Shown: one piece after another, positions 15,241-22,773 of the stretch
Position numbering within the stretch: position 1 is the stretch's first letter
Layout: every line of letters starts with the position of its first letter
NCBI RefSeq assembly: GCF_004138135.1
Contig: NZ_RYFD01000012.1
Location: 1 to 64,000 of the forward strand
Source: Candidatus Oscillochloris fontis
GTDB lineage: Bacteria > Chloroflexota > Chloroflexia > Chloroflexales > Chloroflexaceae
Direction: 5' to 3'
Length of the DNA stretch: 64,000 bases
Translations under genes and position numbers: made by a program
Notes under the pieces: generated by a model
Seen by the model: only the letters and a program-made list of their open reading frames with translations
What the model was told of the DNA's origin: nothing
Database searches by the model: none

Positions 15241-16440
15241 TCAAATGGATGCAGCATTTGTATCAGACATCATATACTCGCGCAGCAGATCAAGCGCCAG
15301 CGTACCCACAAACTCCCAGCCCTCCGGCTGGTTCAGGTCGTAGGAACGGGTGACTTGGTGTACTCCGGTGGAGGTGCAGAGCGCCACGCTCACCGCCGTG
15401 AAGCCGCGCTCATCACTGGTGCTCGACGCCTGCACCGCCAACCCCAGATCACTGCGCCAGCGGTCGGCGGCACTGATCGCCCCGGCCAACGCCAGCGAGG
15501 CAGCCCCATGCTCGTCGGTCGGGCGATCCAGCGGATGGATGAGTACCCCACGCACATGATCGAGGCCATTCGGGGTTGCACTCAACGCCCGGTAGATCGG
15601 GGCCATCAGGGTGCCCTCGTAGATCGTCAGGGTCAGGTTACGCTCGGTCAACATCCGCACCACTCGCTCCGCCAGCGCTTCAGCGCCGATCAGGTTGTTG
15701 CCCAGACGCTCGCGGATGGTAGCCTCCACCTGCGCCACCAACCCCTCGGCCTCGGCGTAGCTGTTAGCGCGGGCACCAATCCGTAACTCGTAGTGCGCCT
15801 GCTTGGCCGAGATGCCCAGCGTGGGGTTCTCGGCCTGCATCAGGTCGGCCACCATCTCGCCGATCACGCTCTCGCCCAACCCCACCGCGTGCAGCGTCTT
15901 CACCAGGATGACGCTGGTGATGCCACGCTCATTGCGCAGGTAGGACACCACGGCATGCTCAAAGAGGTAGCGCATCTCGTGGGGCACACCGGGCAATACG
16001 ATCACGGTGCCCCGCACATCCTCAACCAGAAACGCAGGCGCGGTGCCACGTGGGTTCTCTATCGCTCGCGCACCGGCGGGCAAATAGGCTTGCTGGCGGT
16101 TGCTGGGACTCATCGTGCGGTTCATGGCCGCAAAACGCGCCGCGATCTGTTCCAGCAACTCCTCATAAAACTCCAACTCGCGTCCCAAGGCCAACGCCAC
16201 CCCTTCACGGGTCACGTCATCCACGGTTGGGCCTAACCCACCCGTACAGATCACCAGATCCACCCGTTCCAATGCCTCACGCACCATGGCCGCGATGCGC
16301 TCGGTATTGTCGCCCACCACCGCTTTGCGGAAGAGGTTGATCCCCGCCGCCGCCAATTGGCGAGCGAGGTAGGTACTGTTGGTGTCTACGGTCGCCCCCA
16401 ACAGCAACTCGGAGCCTATGGCAATGATTTCGGCGTTCAT
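15241..16440 (-). CDS. cinA: CinA-like protein with divergent C-terminal domain
   Basis: A 399-residue CinA-type protein. The N-terminal molybdopterin-binding-like domain is well conserved (EIIAIGSELLLG, TNSTYLARQL, ICTGGLGPTVDDVTREG, LPGVPHEM) and in homologues hydrolyses ADP-ribose or NAD-related pyrophosphates. The C-terminal domain, which in active CinA is a nicotinamide mononucleotide deamidase with an AESxTGG motif, reads TIYEGTLMAPIYRAL here, so the catalytic serine motif is lost although the later part (ISAADRWRSDLGLAVQ, GFTAVSVAL) is kept. It is therefore probably a deamidase-deficient CinA. ATG at 16440 abuts the MITE-like repeat. No recA is adjacent. Confidence 0.9.
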   Translation of the reverse strand: MNAEIIAIGSELLLGATVDTNSTYLARQLAAAGINLFRKAVVGDNTERIAAMVREALERVDLVICTGGLGPTVDDVTREGVALALGRELEFYEELLEQIAARFAAMNRTMSPSNRQQAYLPAGARAIENPRGTAPAFLVEDVRGTVIVLPGVPHEMRYLFEHAVVSYLRNERGITSVILVKTLHAVGLGESVIGEMVADLMQAENPTLGISAKQAHYELRIGARANSYAEAEGLVAQVEATIRERLGNNLIGAEALAERVVRMLTERNLTLTIYEGTLMAPIYRALSATPNGLDHVRGVLIHPLDRPTDEHGAASLALAGAISAADRWRSDLGLAVQASSTSDERGFTAVSVALCTSTGVHQVTRSYDLNQPEGWEFVGTLALDLLREYMMSDTNAASI

Positions 16441-16442
16441 GC

Positions 16443-16589
16443 TAACTGTTCACACTTCTTCTAGCATTTTGGTTTTGACGCAAAGACGCTAAGGCGCAAA
16501 GCTTTCAAGATAGACCCCTCTTAAACCCTTTGCGTCTTTGCGCCTTTGCGTCAGTATGAGGCTTTTATTTCCCTCTATCGTGAACAGTT
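16443..16589. repeat. MITE-like element, copy 1
   Basis: Begins TAACTGTTCACACTT and ends GTGAACAGTT, with an internal palindrome of TTTTGACGCAAAGACGC against GCGTCTTTGCGCCTTTGCGTCA. It lies between cinA and the upstream 134-residue gene and starts 3 bp from the cinA start codon, so any cinA translation signals are within it. Confidence 0.8.
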
Positions 16590-16594
16590 GTCGT

Positions 16595-16999
16595 TCATGT
16601 GCTTGGCGCAACCCGCTGGCGGTATTGCGCCCACAATTCCTGTTCCGCCGCCGCTGCCGCCCGTTTGCCCGCCTCAATCGCCACCTGCACCCGTTTGGTC
16701 AGGGTACTACGCAGGTCATCGGCCTTGAGCTTGAAGTTCACCCGTGTCTCTTCACCCGGTTCAGAGACGGCCATACTCACCACGGCGGCCCCAATCGCGG
16801 CACCGAGGAGCAACCCAACCACAAACTTGCCTCCCGATGCGCGGGCGTGACGCTCATTCTCTTTGCGTAGCGCGGCAATGATCTTGATCGTCGCCGCACG
16901 TTCAGCCTCTAGGGCAGCAACAGTTGAGGCGCGCTCCGCCGCGATGACCTCACCGAAACGGCGGGCGGCCTCCACCAGAGTATCGGACTCGACGGTCAT
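16595..16999 (-). CDS. Small membrane-anchored coiled-coil protein (YtxH-like)
   Basis: A 134-residue protein. Residues 1-50 form an Ala/Glu/Arg-rich coiled coil; residues 56-75 form one Gly/Ala-rich membrane helix (GKFVVGLLLGAAIGAAVV) followed by a charged tail with further heptad character. The helix and following PGEETR-type segment recall YtxH/gas-vesicle-like small proteins, which have no firm function. ATG at 16999 has an AAGGAG site. It lies downstream of thrS beyond a hairpin and upstream of cinA across a MITE-like element. No catalytic residues were seen. Confidence 0.75.
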   Translation of the reverse strand: MTVESDTLVEAARRFGEVIAAERASTVAALEAERAATIKIIAALRKENERHARASGGKFVVGLLLGAAIGAAVVSMAVSEPGEETRVNFKLKADDLRSTLTKRVQVAIEAGKRAAAAAEQELWAQYRQRVAPST

Positions 17000-17050
17000 G
17001 CGGGTCTCCTTCGCGATGAGGGGTTTATGAAGTTACTCATGGTAGGCCAG

Positions 17051-17079
17051 CTTCCGGGAAGCTTAGAGCTTCCCGGAAG
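17051..17079. terminator. Hairpin after thrS
   Basis: CTTCCGGGAAGCT (17051-17063) pairs with AGCTTCCCGGAAG (17067-17079), 12 bp beyond the thrS stop. The same AGCTTCCCGG word forms the hairpin at 35847-35884. A U-run is weak, so termination is likely but not certain. Confidence 0.55.
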
Positions 17080-17090
17080 TCAGTATGACC

Positions 17091-18875
17091 TTACGAACGG
17101 GTTTTGATCTCTTCCAGGGCGCGGGCGATGAAGTCGTCTACTGGGATTGCACCGAGATCTTCGCCGGAACGCATGCGCACAGCAACCGCACCGGCTTCTA
17201 GCTCTTTGTTGCCGATTATAAGCATATAGGGGATCTTCTGCAACTGGGCGCGCCGGATCTTGCCCTGCATGCGGTCACGGCTGTTATCCACTTCAACCCG
17301 CATCCCGACTGCCATCAGGCGTTGGCGCACCGCTTGGGCGGCTTCCATCTGCTTGTCGGTAATCGGGATGATCACCGCCTGCACCGGGGCCAGCCAGAGT
17401 GGGAAGGCTCCGGCGTAGTGCTCGATCAGGACGCCCAGGAAGCGCTCGGTGGTGCCGGTTACGGCGCGGTGTAGCACAACCGGCGTGTGGGGCTGGTTGT
17501 CCTCGCCGATATATTCGCAGCCCAGCCGCGAGGGCTGGATGAAGTCTACCTGGATCGTGCTGAGTTGCCACTCGCGGCCCAGTACATCCCGCGCCAGGAA
17601 GTCGGCTTTGGGGCCATAGAAGGCCGCCTCGCCCTCCTCCTCGGTATATTCAACCCCGTTGGCATCGAGCGCCGCCCGCAGCGCACTGGTGGCCTGCTCC
17701 CACTTCTCATCATCGGCCACAAACTTGCCCGTATCGCCACGCAGCGAGAGGCGCACCTTATAGTCACTGAAGTGGTAGGTCTCCAGCACCTCACGAATCA
17801 GGTTGAGCGCCAGGTTGAACTCTTCCTGAATCTGGTCGGGGAGACAGAAGATGTGGCAATCATCCTGCGTCAAGGCGCGCACGCGGGTCAAGCCATTCAA
17901 GGCCCCGCTATCCTCGTAGCGGTAGAGCGTGGCAAACTCGGCAAAGCGCATAGGCAGATCACGGTAGCTGATCACGCCCATCTGGTTGAAGAGCGTCATG
18001 TGGCTGGGGCAGTTCATCGGCTTGAGCCGGAAGACCAGATCTTCGCTCTCGACCATGGGCGGGAACATGCTATCGCGGTAGTTCTCGTAGTGGCCAGAGC
18101 GGTGGTAGAGTTGCTCCTTGACCACATTCCCCGTCCAGACATGCTGGTAGCCGTAGCGCGTCTGCACCTCGCGCACATAACGTTCCATCTCGTAGCGCAG
18201 GATCTCGCCCTTGGGCGTAAAGAGCGGCAACCCTGGCCCCACATCCTCGGAGAAGAAGAAGAGGCCCAACTCCTTGCCCAGCTTGCGGTGGTCGCGGCGC
18301 TTGGCCTCTTCCAGATTGTGGATATGCTGCTCAAGCTCGGCTTTACTATTCCACGCCGTCCCATAGATACGCTGCAACTGCTTCTGCTTCTCATCGCCAC
18401 GCCAATAGGCACCGGCAATACTCATCAGCTTGAAGCCCTCAGCGGGGATCTGGCCGGTATGCTCCAGGTGCGGGCCACGACAGAGATCCTCAAACGTATC
18501 GTGGGTATAGGTCGAGATGACCGTATCGCCATGGTGGGTCTCGCCATTCTCATCAAGCCCTTTGGAGAGGCCATCAATCAACTCCAACTTGTAGGGTTGG
18601 TTGGCGAAGATCTGGCGTGCCTCAGCGGCACTCACCTCGCGGTAGGTGAAGGGGAAGTTCCCGGCAATGATCTTCTGCATGCCATGCTCAATAGCGCCCA
18701 GATCCTCTGGCGTGAGCGCACGCGGCAGATCAAAGTCGTAGTAGAAGCCATGCTCAATCGGTGGCCCAATCGCCACCTTGCCTTCGGGGAAGATCTGCAA
18801 GACCGCCTCGGCCATCACATGGGCTAACGAGTGGCGCAGACGGTAGTAGGGGTCATTGTCGGGTGAGACGGGCAT
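17091..18875 (-). CDS. thrS: Threonyl-tRNA synthetase without TGS domain
   Basis: A 594-residue class II synthetase that charges tRNA-Thr. It starts directly with the editing domain: His15 and His19 in RHSLAHVMAEAV are the editing site, and AIGPPIEHGFYYDFD and DLCRGPHLEHTG follow. The catalytic core has the zinc-binding Cys of MNCPSHM, the His of QDDCHIFC and the His of LHRAVTG, with motif 2 around TRVRALTQ. The anticodon-binding domain ends the protein (WLAPVQAVIIPITDK). The N-terminal TGS domain present in E. coli ThrRS is missing, explaining the shorter length. ATG at 18875 has a CAGGAGG site. It is the second gene of the T-box-controlled unit. Confidence 0.97.
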   Translation of the reverse strand: MPVSPDNDPYYRLRHSLAHVMAEAVLQIFPEGKVAIGPPIEHGFYYDFDLPRALTPEDLGAIEHGMQKIIAGNFPFTYREVSAAEARQIFANQPYKLELIDGLSKGLDENGETHHGDTVISTYTHDTFEDLCRGPHLEHTGQIPAEGFKLMSIAGAYWRGDEKQKQLQRIYGTAWNSKAELEQHIHNLEEAKRRDHRKLGKELGLFFFSEDVGPGLPLFTPKGEILRYEMERYVREVQTRYGYQHVWTGNVVKEQLYHRSGHYENYRDSMFPPMVESEDLVFRLKPMNCPSHMTLFNQMGVISYRDLPMRFAEFATLYRYEDSGALNGLTRVRALTQDDCHIFCLPDQIQEEFNLALNLIREVLETYHFSDYKVRLSLRGDTGKFVADDEKWEQATSALRAALDANGVEYTEEEGEAAFYGPKADFLARDVLGREWQLSTIQVDFIQPSRLGCEYIGEDNQPHTPVVLHRAVTGTTERFLGVLIEHYAGAFPLWLAPVQAVIIPITDKQMEAAQAVRQRLMAVGMRVEVDNSRDRMQGKIRRAQLQKIPYMLIIGNKELEAGAVAVRMRSGEDLGAIPVDDFIARALEEIKTRS

Positions 18876-18905
18876 TAGGAGCCTCCTGTTTCTATAGAGA
18901 AAGCC

Positions 18906-19502
18906 TTAGCGGGTAATCACAACCACGCGGCCATCCTCAATCTGAATATCCTCAATCACGCGGCCCTGATTGGCCAACTCGGCATTCAAGCGATCCAGCA
19001 ACGGGTTGATCAGATCCTGGCTGGAGACGATCAGCCCTAGCGGGCCATCAATCTGGGGATTGACGAGCGTGATGCGGCCATCCACCACCGCCACCCCACT
19101 GCGCACCACCCCGCGCACCCCCAGCGCCTGCACATTCGCGCTGGCCTCACCGGGGCGAAACTGGAGTTGCGCCTGCTCCAGCGGCCCATAGTCCCCCTGA
19201 TGATCGGCGAGGAAGGCATTTGCCTGGGCCTGCTCGACCACCACCGGGCCAGAGGGCAAGGCTGCAATCACACCGGGCAGCGCGGCGTCGCCCAACGCTT
19301 CAGCCTGGGTTAGTGGGGCGATCCGTTCACTGATCTGCGCACCGAGCATACTACTGAGTGCCGGGCGCAGGAAGAAGCCATAGATCGCCACGCCAACCAG
19401 AAGCACCGTCGCGAGCACCAGCAACTGATTGAGACACCCCCGACGCGGTGGGCGGCGGCGTACCGGGCGCGGCACGCGGCGACGTGGTGGACGTTGCGAC
19501 AT
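18906..19502 (-). CDS. DUF2993-like membrane-anchored protein, first gene after the T-box
   Basis: A 198-residue protein with an Arg/Pro-rich cytoplasmic start (residues 1-22), one membrane helix (LNQLLVLATVLLVGVAIYGFFL) and an outer domain that resembles DUF2993/LmeA-type lipid-binding folds (LVNPQIDGPLGLIVSSQDLINPLLDRLN; ending EDIQIEDGRVVVITR). Function is unknown; in actinobacteria such proteins act in cell-envelope lipid assembly. ATG at 19502 is 23 nt beyond the U-run of the T-box terminator, and thrS begins 30 nt after its stop. It thus appears to be expressed only when tRNA-Thr is uncharged, which is unexpected for an envelope protein. Confidence 0.75.
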   Translation of the reverse strand: MSQRPPRRRVPRPVRRRPPRRGCLNQLLVLATVLLVGVAIYGFFLRPALSSMLGAQISERIAPLTQAEALGDAALPGVIAALPSGPVVVEQAQANAFLADHQGDYGPLEQAQLQFRPGEASANVQALGVRGVVRSGVAVVDGRITLVNPQIDGPLGLIVSSQDLINPLLDRLNAELANQGRVIEDIQIEDGRVVVITR

Positions 19503-19524
19503 GAGTCAACTACTCCTAAACACC

Positions 19525-19788
19525 AAAAAACCCGCGTCCGCATGGGACGAAGGTTTGCTTCGTGGTTCCACCCACATTCGATGCACCATGGGTATGATGC
19601 ACACTCTGGGGCGCTGTAACGGGCGCAACCCGTGGCCTCATACTACCCGCTGGGGGTTCCGAGGCCCGCTCGGAGGTGGTTTTGGCCCAGTTCCATACCG
19701 AGAGGCGTTTCCAGTCTCTGACGCCCCCTCCCTGGCGGTGGTTGCCGGGTTACTCGTCCTCGTCATCGCGATCCATCTTGAAGGTACT
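19525..19788 (-). promoter_or_regulatory. T-box leader (tRNA-Thr sensing) with intrinsic terminator
   Basis: On the minus strand the leader begins about 19788. It contains the AGTA-type loop E region (GACGAGGACGAGTAACCCGG), the stem ACGGG-TTGCG-CCCGT at about 19617-19631, and the T-box core TGGGTGGAACCACG at 19561-19574. A terminator follows: CCTTCGTCC (19545-19553) pairs with GGACGCGGG (19531-19539) before six Ts at 19525-19530. A candidate specifier ACC (Thr) lies in GGAACCCCC near 19655-19657; this assignment is tentative. Uncharged tRNA-Thr would stabilise the antiterminator and allow transcription of the DUF2993-like gene and thrS. Confidence 0.88.
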
Positions 19789-19794
19789 GCGGAT

Positions 19795-19823
19795 ATGATA
19801 GCACCGAGGAGGGGCTACGTCAA
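19795..19823 (-). promoter_or_regulatory. Sigma-A promoter of the T-box/thrS unit
   Basis: TTGACG (19818-19823), 17-nt spacer and TATCAT (19795-19800) on the minus strand, about 7 nt before the predicted leader start. Confidence 0.7.
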
Positions 19824-19827
19824 CGGT

Positions 19828-19856
19828 TTGACCGAGTATGCCAAACAGTGTACACT
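19828..19856 (+). promoter_or_regulatory. Sigma-A promoter of the CBS-domain gene
   Basis: TTGACC (19828-19833), 17-nt spacer and TACACT (19851-19856), divergent from the T-box promoter with only 4 bp between the two -35 boxes. Confidence 0.65.
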
Positions 19857-19902
19857 ACCCTTAACCCAATGAACGTCCCAATACCGCTGAAAGGATGCCC
19901 TG

Positions 19903-20304
19903 ATGGAGCGCACGGTGAGTGAAGTGATGCATCGTGGCGTGTTGACATGCCAGCGTGACACGCCGGTTCAGGATGTCGCCCGCCAGATGACCGAACAAGA
20001 TATTAGTGCATTGGTAGTGGTGGATGAAGTTGGCAACATGATCGGCCTGATCTCACGTACCGATCTCGTCAACGCCCGCCTCTACGAGCAATATTGGAAG
20101 AATTGGCGCGGCCTCACCGCTGGGCACATTATGGTCACGGATGTAGTTTCGGTACGTTCTGAGGATTCGCTTCAGTATGCCAGCCGCCGTATGATGGAGC
20201 GCCATATTCATCGGGTGGTGGTGATTGAAGATGCCGAAGGCGGCGTGCGCCCAATTGGTGTACTCTCAATTACCGATCTGGTGCGTGATATTGCGCGTGG
20301 GTAG
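19903..20304 (+). CDS. Tandem CBS-domain protein
   Basis: A 133-residue protein made only of two CBS motifs. Residues 1-60 hold the first (VSEVMHRGVLTCQRDTPVQDVARQMTEQDISALVVVDEVG split by GLISRTDLV), and residues 75-130 the second (AGHIMVTDVVSVRSEDSL, HRVVVIED, GVLSITDLVRDIA). Such pairs bind adenine nucleotides such as AMP, ATP or c-di-AMP and regulate a partner protein; the partner is not evident here. ATG at 19903 has an AAAGGA site. It has its own promoter and a strong hairpin after it, so it is monocistronic. Confidence 0.93.
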   Translation: MERTVSEVMHRGVLTCQRDTPVQDVARQMTEQDISALVVVDEVGNMIGLISRTDLVNARLYEQYWKNWRGLTAGHIMVTDVVSVRSEDSLQYASRRMMERHIHRVVVIEDAEGGVRPIGVLSITDLVRDIARG

Positions 20305-20326
20305 TGATGTCCATCCATCAAGCAAA

Positions 20327-20359
20327 CACCGCTGTTCTGTTGATCACAGAACAGCGGTG
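20327..20359. terminator. Bidirectional hairpin between CBS and V4R genes
   Basis: CACCGCTGTTCTGT (20327-20340) pairs perfectly with ACAGAACAGCGGTG (20346-20359) in the gap between two convergent genes. Confidence 0.7.
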
Positions 20360-20388
20360 GCAGAGCCGACGCAGGCACAGAACGGGGT

Positions 20389-20946
20389 TTAGAGCCACTC
20401 GTGGCGCGGGCGGGTATCAAACTCACAGTGCGGATCGCCCTTGGCGACACATTTGGTTTCACGGCAGTGCAGATCCATCCCAAAGACCACACTACAATAC
20501 CCAGCAATATAGCCCGCCAACTGCCAGCAAACCGGCTCAGTCGCCGGGCCCATCACGCGCACATACTGCTCAGCCAAGTAACTATCCTTAAACTCCACCA
20601 GCAGACGAAACTTCTTGGCAGCGGCATCATGCTCAAATACGGCCAACTTGGGCAAGCCCACACCTTCCCAGGCATGAATGGTGGGACCAAAAGCCAACCA
20701 CTCCTCTTGGCTTTCTGGCTTGAACATCTCCTTGACCATACGTGCCCGCTCACGGCCATTGGCTTCGCCAAAGCGGCGCATCACCACCTGAGCCGCAATG
20801 ATATCACCGACGTTAAACAACTCCTGGTAGAGCGAACCTATCGCCTCGGTGCCCATCACGATCACTCGGCTATCACCAAGTTTCAGTAATCCATCCTGGG
20901 GGTGGAACTGAAGCGCCTGCTGCATGTTGAAGTCCGCTGCTTTCAT
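20389..20946 (-). CDS. V4R-domain (4-vinyl reductase-like) ligand-binding protein
   Basis: A 185-residue protein. Residues 1-100 resemble the XylR N-terminal region (LKLGDSRVIVMGTEAIGSLYQEL, GEANGRERA) and residues 105-185 the V4R domain (WQLAGYIAGYCSVVFG, CRETKCVAKGDPHCEF), whose Cys cluster is a hallmark. V4R domains bind small hydrophobic ligands and occur in aromatic-responsive regulators and in BchJ, a protein tied to bacteriochlorophyll synthesis. No DNA-binding or ATPase part is present, so this is a sensor or carrier only. The ATG at 20946 has an AGGAG site and is chosen over an upstream in-frame start without one. Confidence 0.85.
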   Translation of the reverse strand: MKAADFNMQQALQFHPQDGLLKLGDSRVIVMGTEAIGSLYQELFNVGDIIAAQVVMRRFGEANGRERARMVKEMFKPESQEEWLAFGPTIHAWEGVGLPKLAVFEHDAAAKKFRLLVEFKDSYLAEQYVRVMGPATEPVCWQLAGYIAGYCSVVFGMDLHCRETKCVAKGDPHCEFDTRPRHEWL

Positions 20947-21043
20947 CGAGTGCTCCTCATCATTTTGGTTCGCATCAACCATTAAATTTATGTATATCAA
21001 TATACACGCGGGTAATTGTAGCAGATTGGTATAACCAAAACAA

Positions 21044-21079
21044 CGGAGTAGAGACGCAATATCTTGCGTCTCTACTCCG
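21044..21079. terminator. Perfect hairpin of the GAGACGCAA repeat family
   Basis: CGGAGTAGAGACGCAA (21044-21059) pairs with 21064-21079 around TATC. It lies 16 bp beyond the acyl-CoA dehydrogenase stop and probably ends that transcript. The core recurs in the seven-unit array at 57825-58034. Confidence 0.65.
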
Positions 21080-21094
21080 ACGGGGCCAAATCGT

Positions 21095-22270
21095 TTACAT
21101 CTTCATCTTATGGCCAACTTCTTTAAGGATCTCGCGGGCGATAACGTTCTTCTGGATCTCGTTGGTACCCTCAAAGATACGTGTGACACGTGCATCACGG
21201 TACATCCGCTCAAGTGGCACCTCACGTGAGAAGCCCATGCCACCATAGATCTGGATCGCCTCATCAATCACTTGGCTGGCCATCTCGGTGCAGTAGAGCT
21301 TGACAATACTGCTCTCCAGGGTAGCTGGTTTCCCAGCATCAACCAAGCGGGCGCAATCGTAGACGATCTGCTCCATGGTATAGATCTTGACCGCCATTTC
21401 AGCTAGTTTGAACTGGATGGCCTGGAAATCGGCCAGAGCACGCCCGAACTGATGGCGCTCGACAGCATACTTACGGCTCAGTTCAAATGCCTCTTTGGCC
21501 CCACCCACGCTGCTTCCACCGAGGCCCACCCGACCGATATCCAGCGTCTTCATTGCTAATGGGAACCCGTGCCCCACCCCATGTGCCCCACCAATCACAT
21601 TCTCCGCCGATACGCGGCAATCCTCAAAGAAGAGGCTGGCCGTGTGCGACGCCTTGAGGCCCATCTTGTGTTCGACCTTACCAACACGGAATCCGGGAGT
21701 ATCCTTCTCGACAATAAAGGCTGTAATACCACCCCGTGCTCCCTTGTGGCGATCATTGACCGCATGGACGACGATCACATCGGCAAAACTGCCGTTCGTG
21801 ATCCACATCTTCTGGCCATTCAGCACCCACTCATCGCCGTGCAACTCGGCGGTTGTCTGCAAGTGGGCTGCATCTGAGCCTGCGTTGGGTTCGGTGAGTG
21901 CCCACGCACCGATCATCTCGCCCTTGATCAGTGCCCTGAGGTACTTCTCCTTTTGGGCTGCGGTTCCACCCAAGTGGATGCTCATCGCGGTGAGTTGGGT
22001 ATGAGCGCCAATGATCGTGGCCGTGCTCGCACAGGAACGGTTCAACTCCTCCATTAACACGCAGTAGCCGGTGATGCCCATGTCCAAACCACCGTACTTC
22101 TCCGGGAATGGCACACCGAGCAACCCCAATTCGCCAGCCTTCTTTACTACCTCAAACGGTACCCGTTCCTCTTCGTCGAGGTCATGCGCGATCGGACGGA
22201 TCTCCTTGTCCACAAAGTCGCGGATTGTCTGGCGCAGCATCTTGATCTCATCGGTGTGCTCGTACTCCAT
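21095..22270 (-). CDS. Acyl-CoA dehydrogenase
   Basis: A 391-residue FAD-dependent acyl-CoA dehydrogenase, catalysing alpha,beta-oxidation of an acyl-CoA and passing electrons to ETF. Conserved blocks: GAWALTEPNAGSDAA, KMWITNGSFADVIVV, GLKASHTASLFFEDCRV, QFGRALADFQAIQFKLAEM, and the C-terminal YGGMGFSREVPLERMYRDARVTRIFEGTNEIQ (shown in parts: IYGGMGFSREVPLERMYRD; IFEGTNEIQ), where the Glu of FEGT is the usual catalytic base of short-chain enzymes. Size is typical. Start at ATG 22270 behind AGGAGG. It is not in an operon with other beta-oxidation genes, so the acyl chain (short chain or branched amino-acid derived) is unresolved. Confidence 0.96.
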   Translation of the reverse strand: MEYEHTDEIKMLRQTIRDFVDKEIRPIAHDLDEEERVPFEVVKKAGELGLLGVPFPEKYGGLDMGITGYCVLMEELNRSCASTATIIGAHTQLTAMSIHLGGTAAQKEKYLRALIKGEMIGAWALTEPNAGSDAAHLQTTAELHGDEWVLNGQKMWITNGSFADVIVVHAVNDRHKGARGGITAFIVEKDTPGFRVGKVEHKMGLKASHTASLFFEDCRVSAENVIGGAHGVGHGFPLAMKTLDIGRVGLGGSSVGGAKEAFELSRKYAVERHQFGRALADFQAIQFKLAEMAVKIYTMEQIVYDCARLVDAGKPATLESSIVKLYCTEMASQVIDEAIQIYGGMGFSREVPLERMYRDARVTRIFEGTNEIQKNVIAREILKEVGHKMKM

Positions 22271-22316
22271 CGTCGTGGCCTCCTTGCGATATGGTTTTTT
22301 ACACACTGCGTCATAA

Positions 22317-22346
22317 AGTATAGCAAACCATATGCACGCATGTCAA
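22317..22346 (-). promoter_or_regulatory. Sigma-A promoter of the acyl-CoA dehydrogenase gene
   Basis: TTGACA (22341-22346), 18-nt spacer and TATACT (22317-22322) on the minus strand, 46 nt before the start codon. Confidence 0.7.
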
Positions 22347-22361
22347 AGGGATTTGGAAAAG

Positions 22362-22390
22362 TTGCAGATCATTGACATATATGCTATACT
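22362..22390 (+). promoter_or_regulatory. Sigma-A promoter of rho
   Basis: TTGCAG (22362-22367), 17-nt spacer and TATACT (22385-22390). The transcript would carry a leader of about 375 nt before rho, with no protein-coding frame I trust; rho genes are commonly autoregulated through such leaders. Confidence 0.6.
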
Positions 22391-22773
22391 TCCGCGAAGG
22401 AGCAGGGAAGATTCCTGCAAACCTCTTCGGGTTGTGTCAATGTCGCAACCAACGCATTGGCCATCACTCCCCATTCTTCTGTGTCCCATTGCACCTAATC
22501 TCGCTCACGTCACGCAGCAACCTATATGCGCGGCGCGTGTGAAGGCCGGTCGTAGGCTTTCATGGTTTTGTTTCCGCACCTAACGTCCGTAGGCTAGAGT
22601 CCTAGTGCAGCGCAAGCGACACGACGTGTCCCATCCGCTCGTCACTCGATCAGCGTTGATGCCCGAGTCGACCCGCTAAAAAGACAATTCCTCGTCTAGT
22701 ACCTTCCGCGCTGTCATCCACCTGCACCCACAACACCCTCAGAGTACTATGTGACCGCAAGGAGAAACCCGTC

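Noticed and set aside
17487-18827. 446-codon plus-strand open frame inside thrS
   Set aside because: It lies wholly antisense to ThrRS, whose catalytic motifs are intact; the translation is a low-information His/Leu-rich string without domains.
22332-22583. 83-codon open frame in the rho leader
   Set aside because: No ribosome site, no domain and unusual residue content; more likely untranslated leader.
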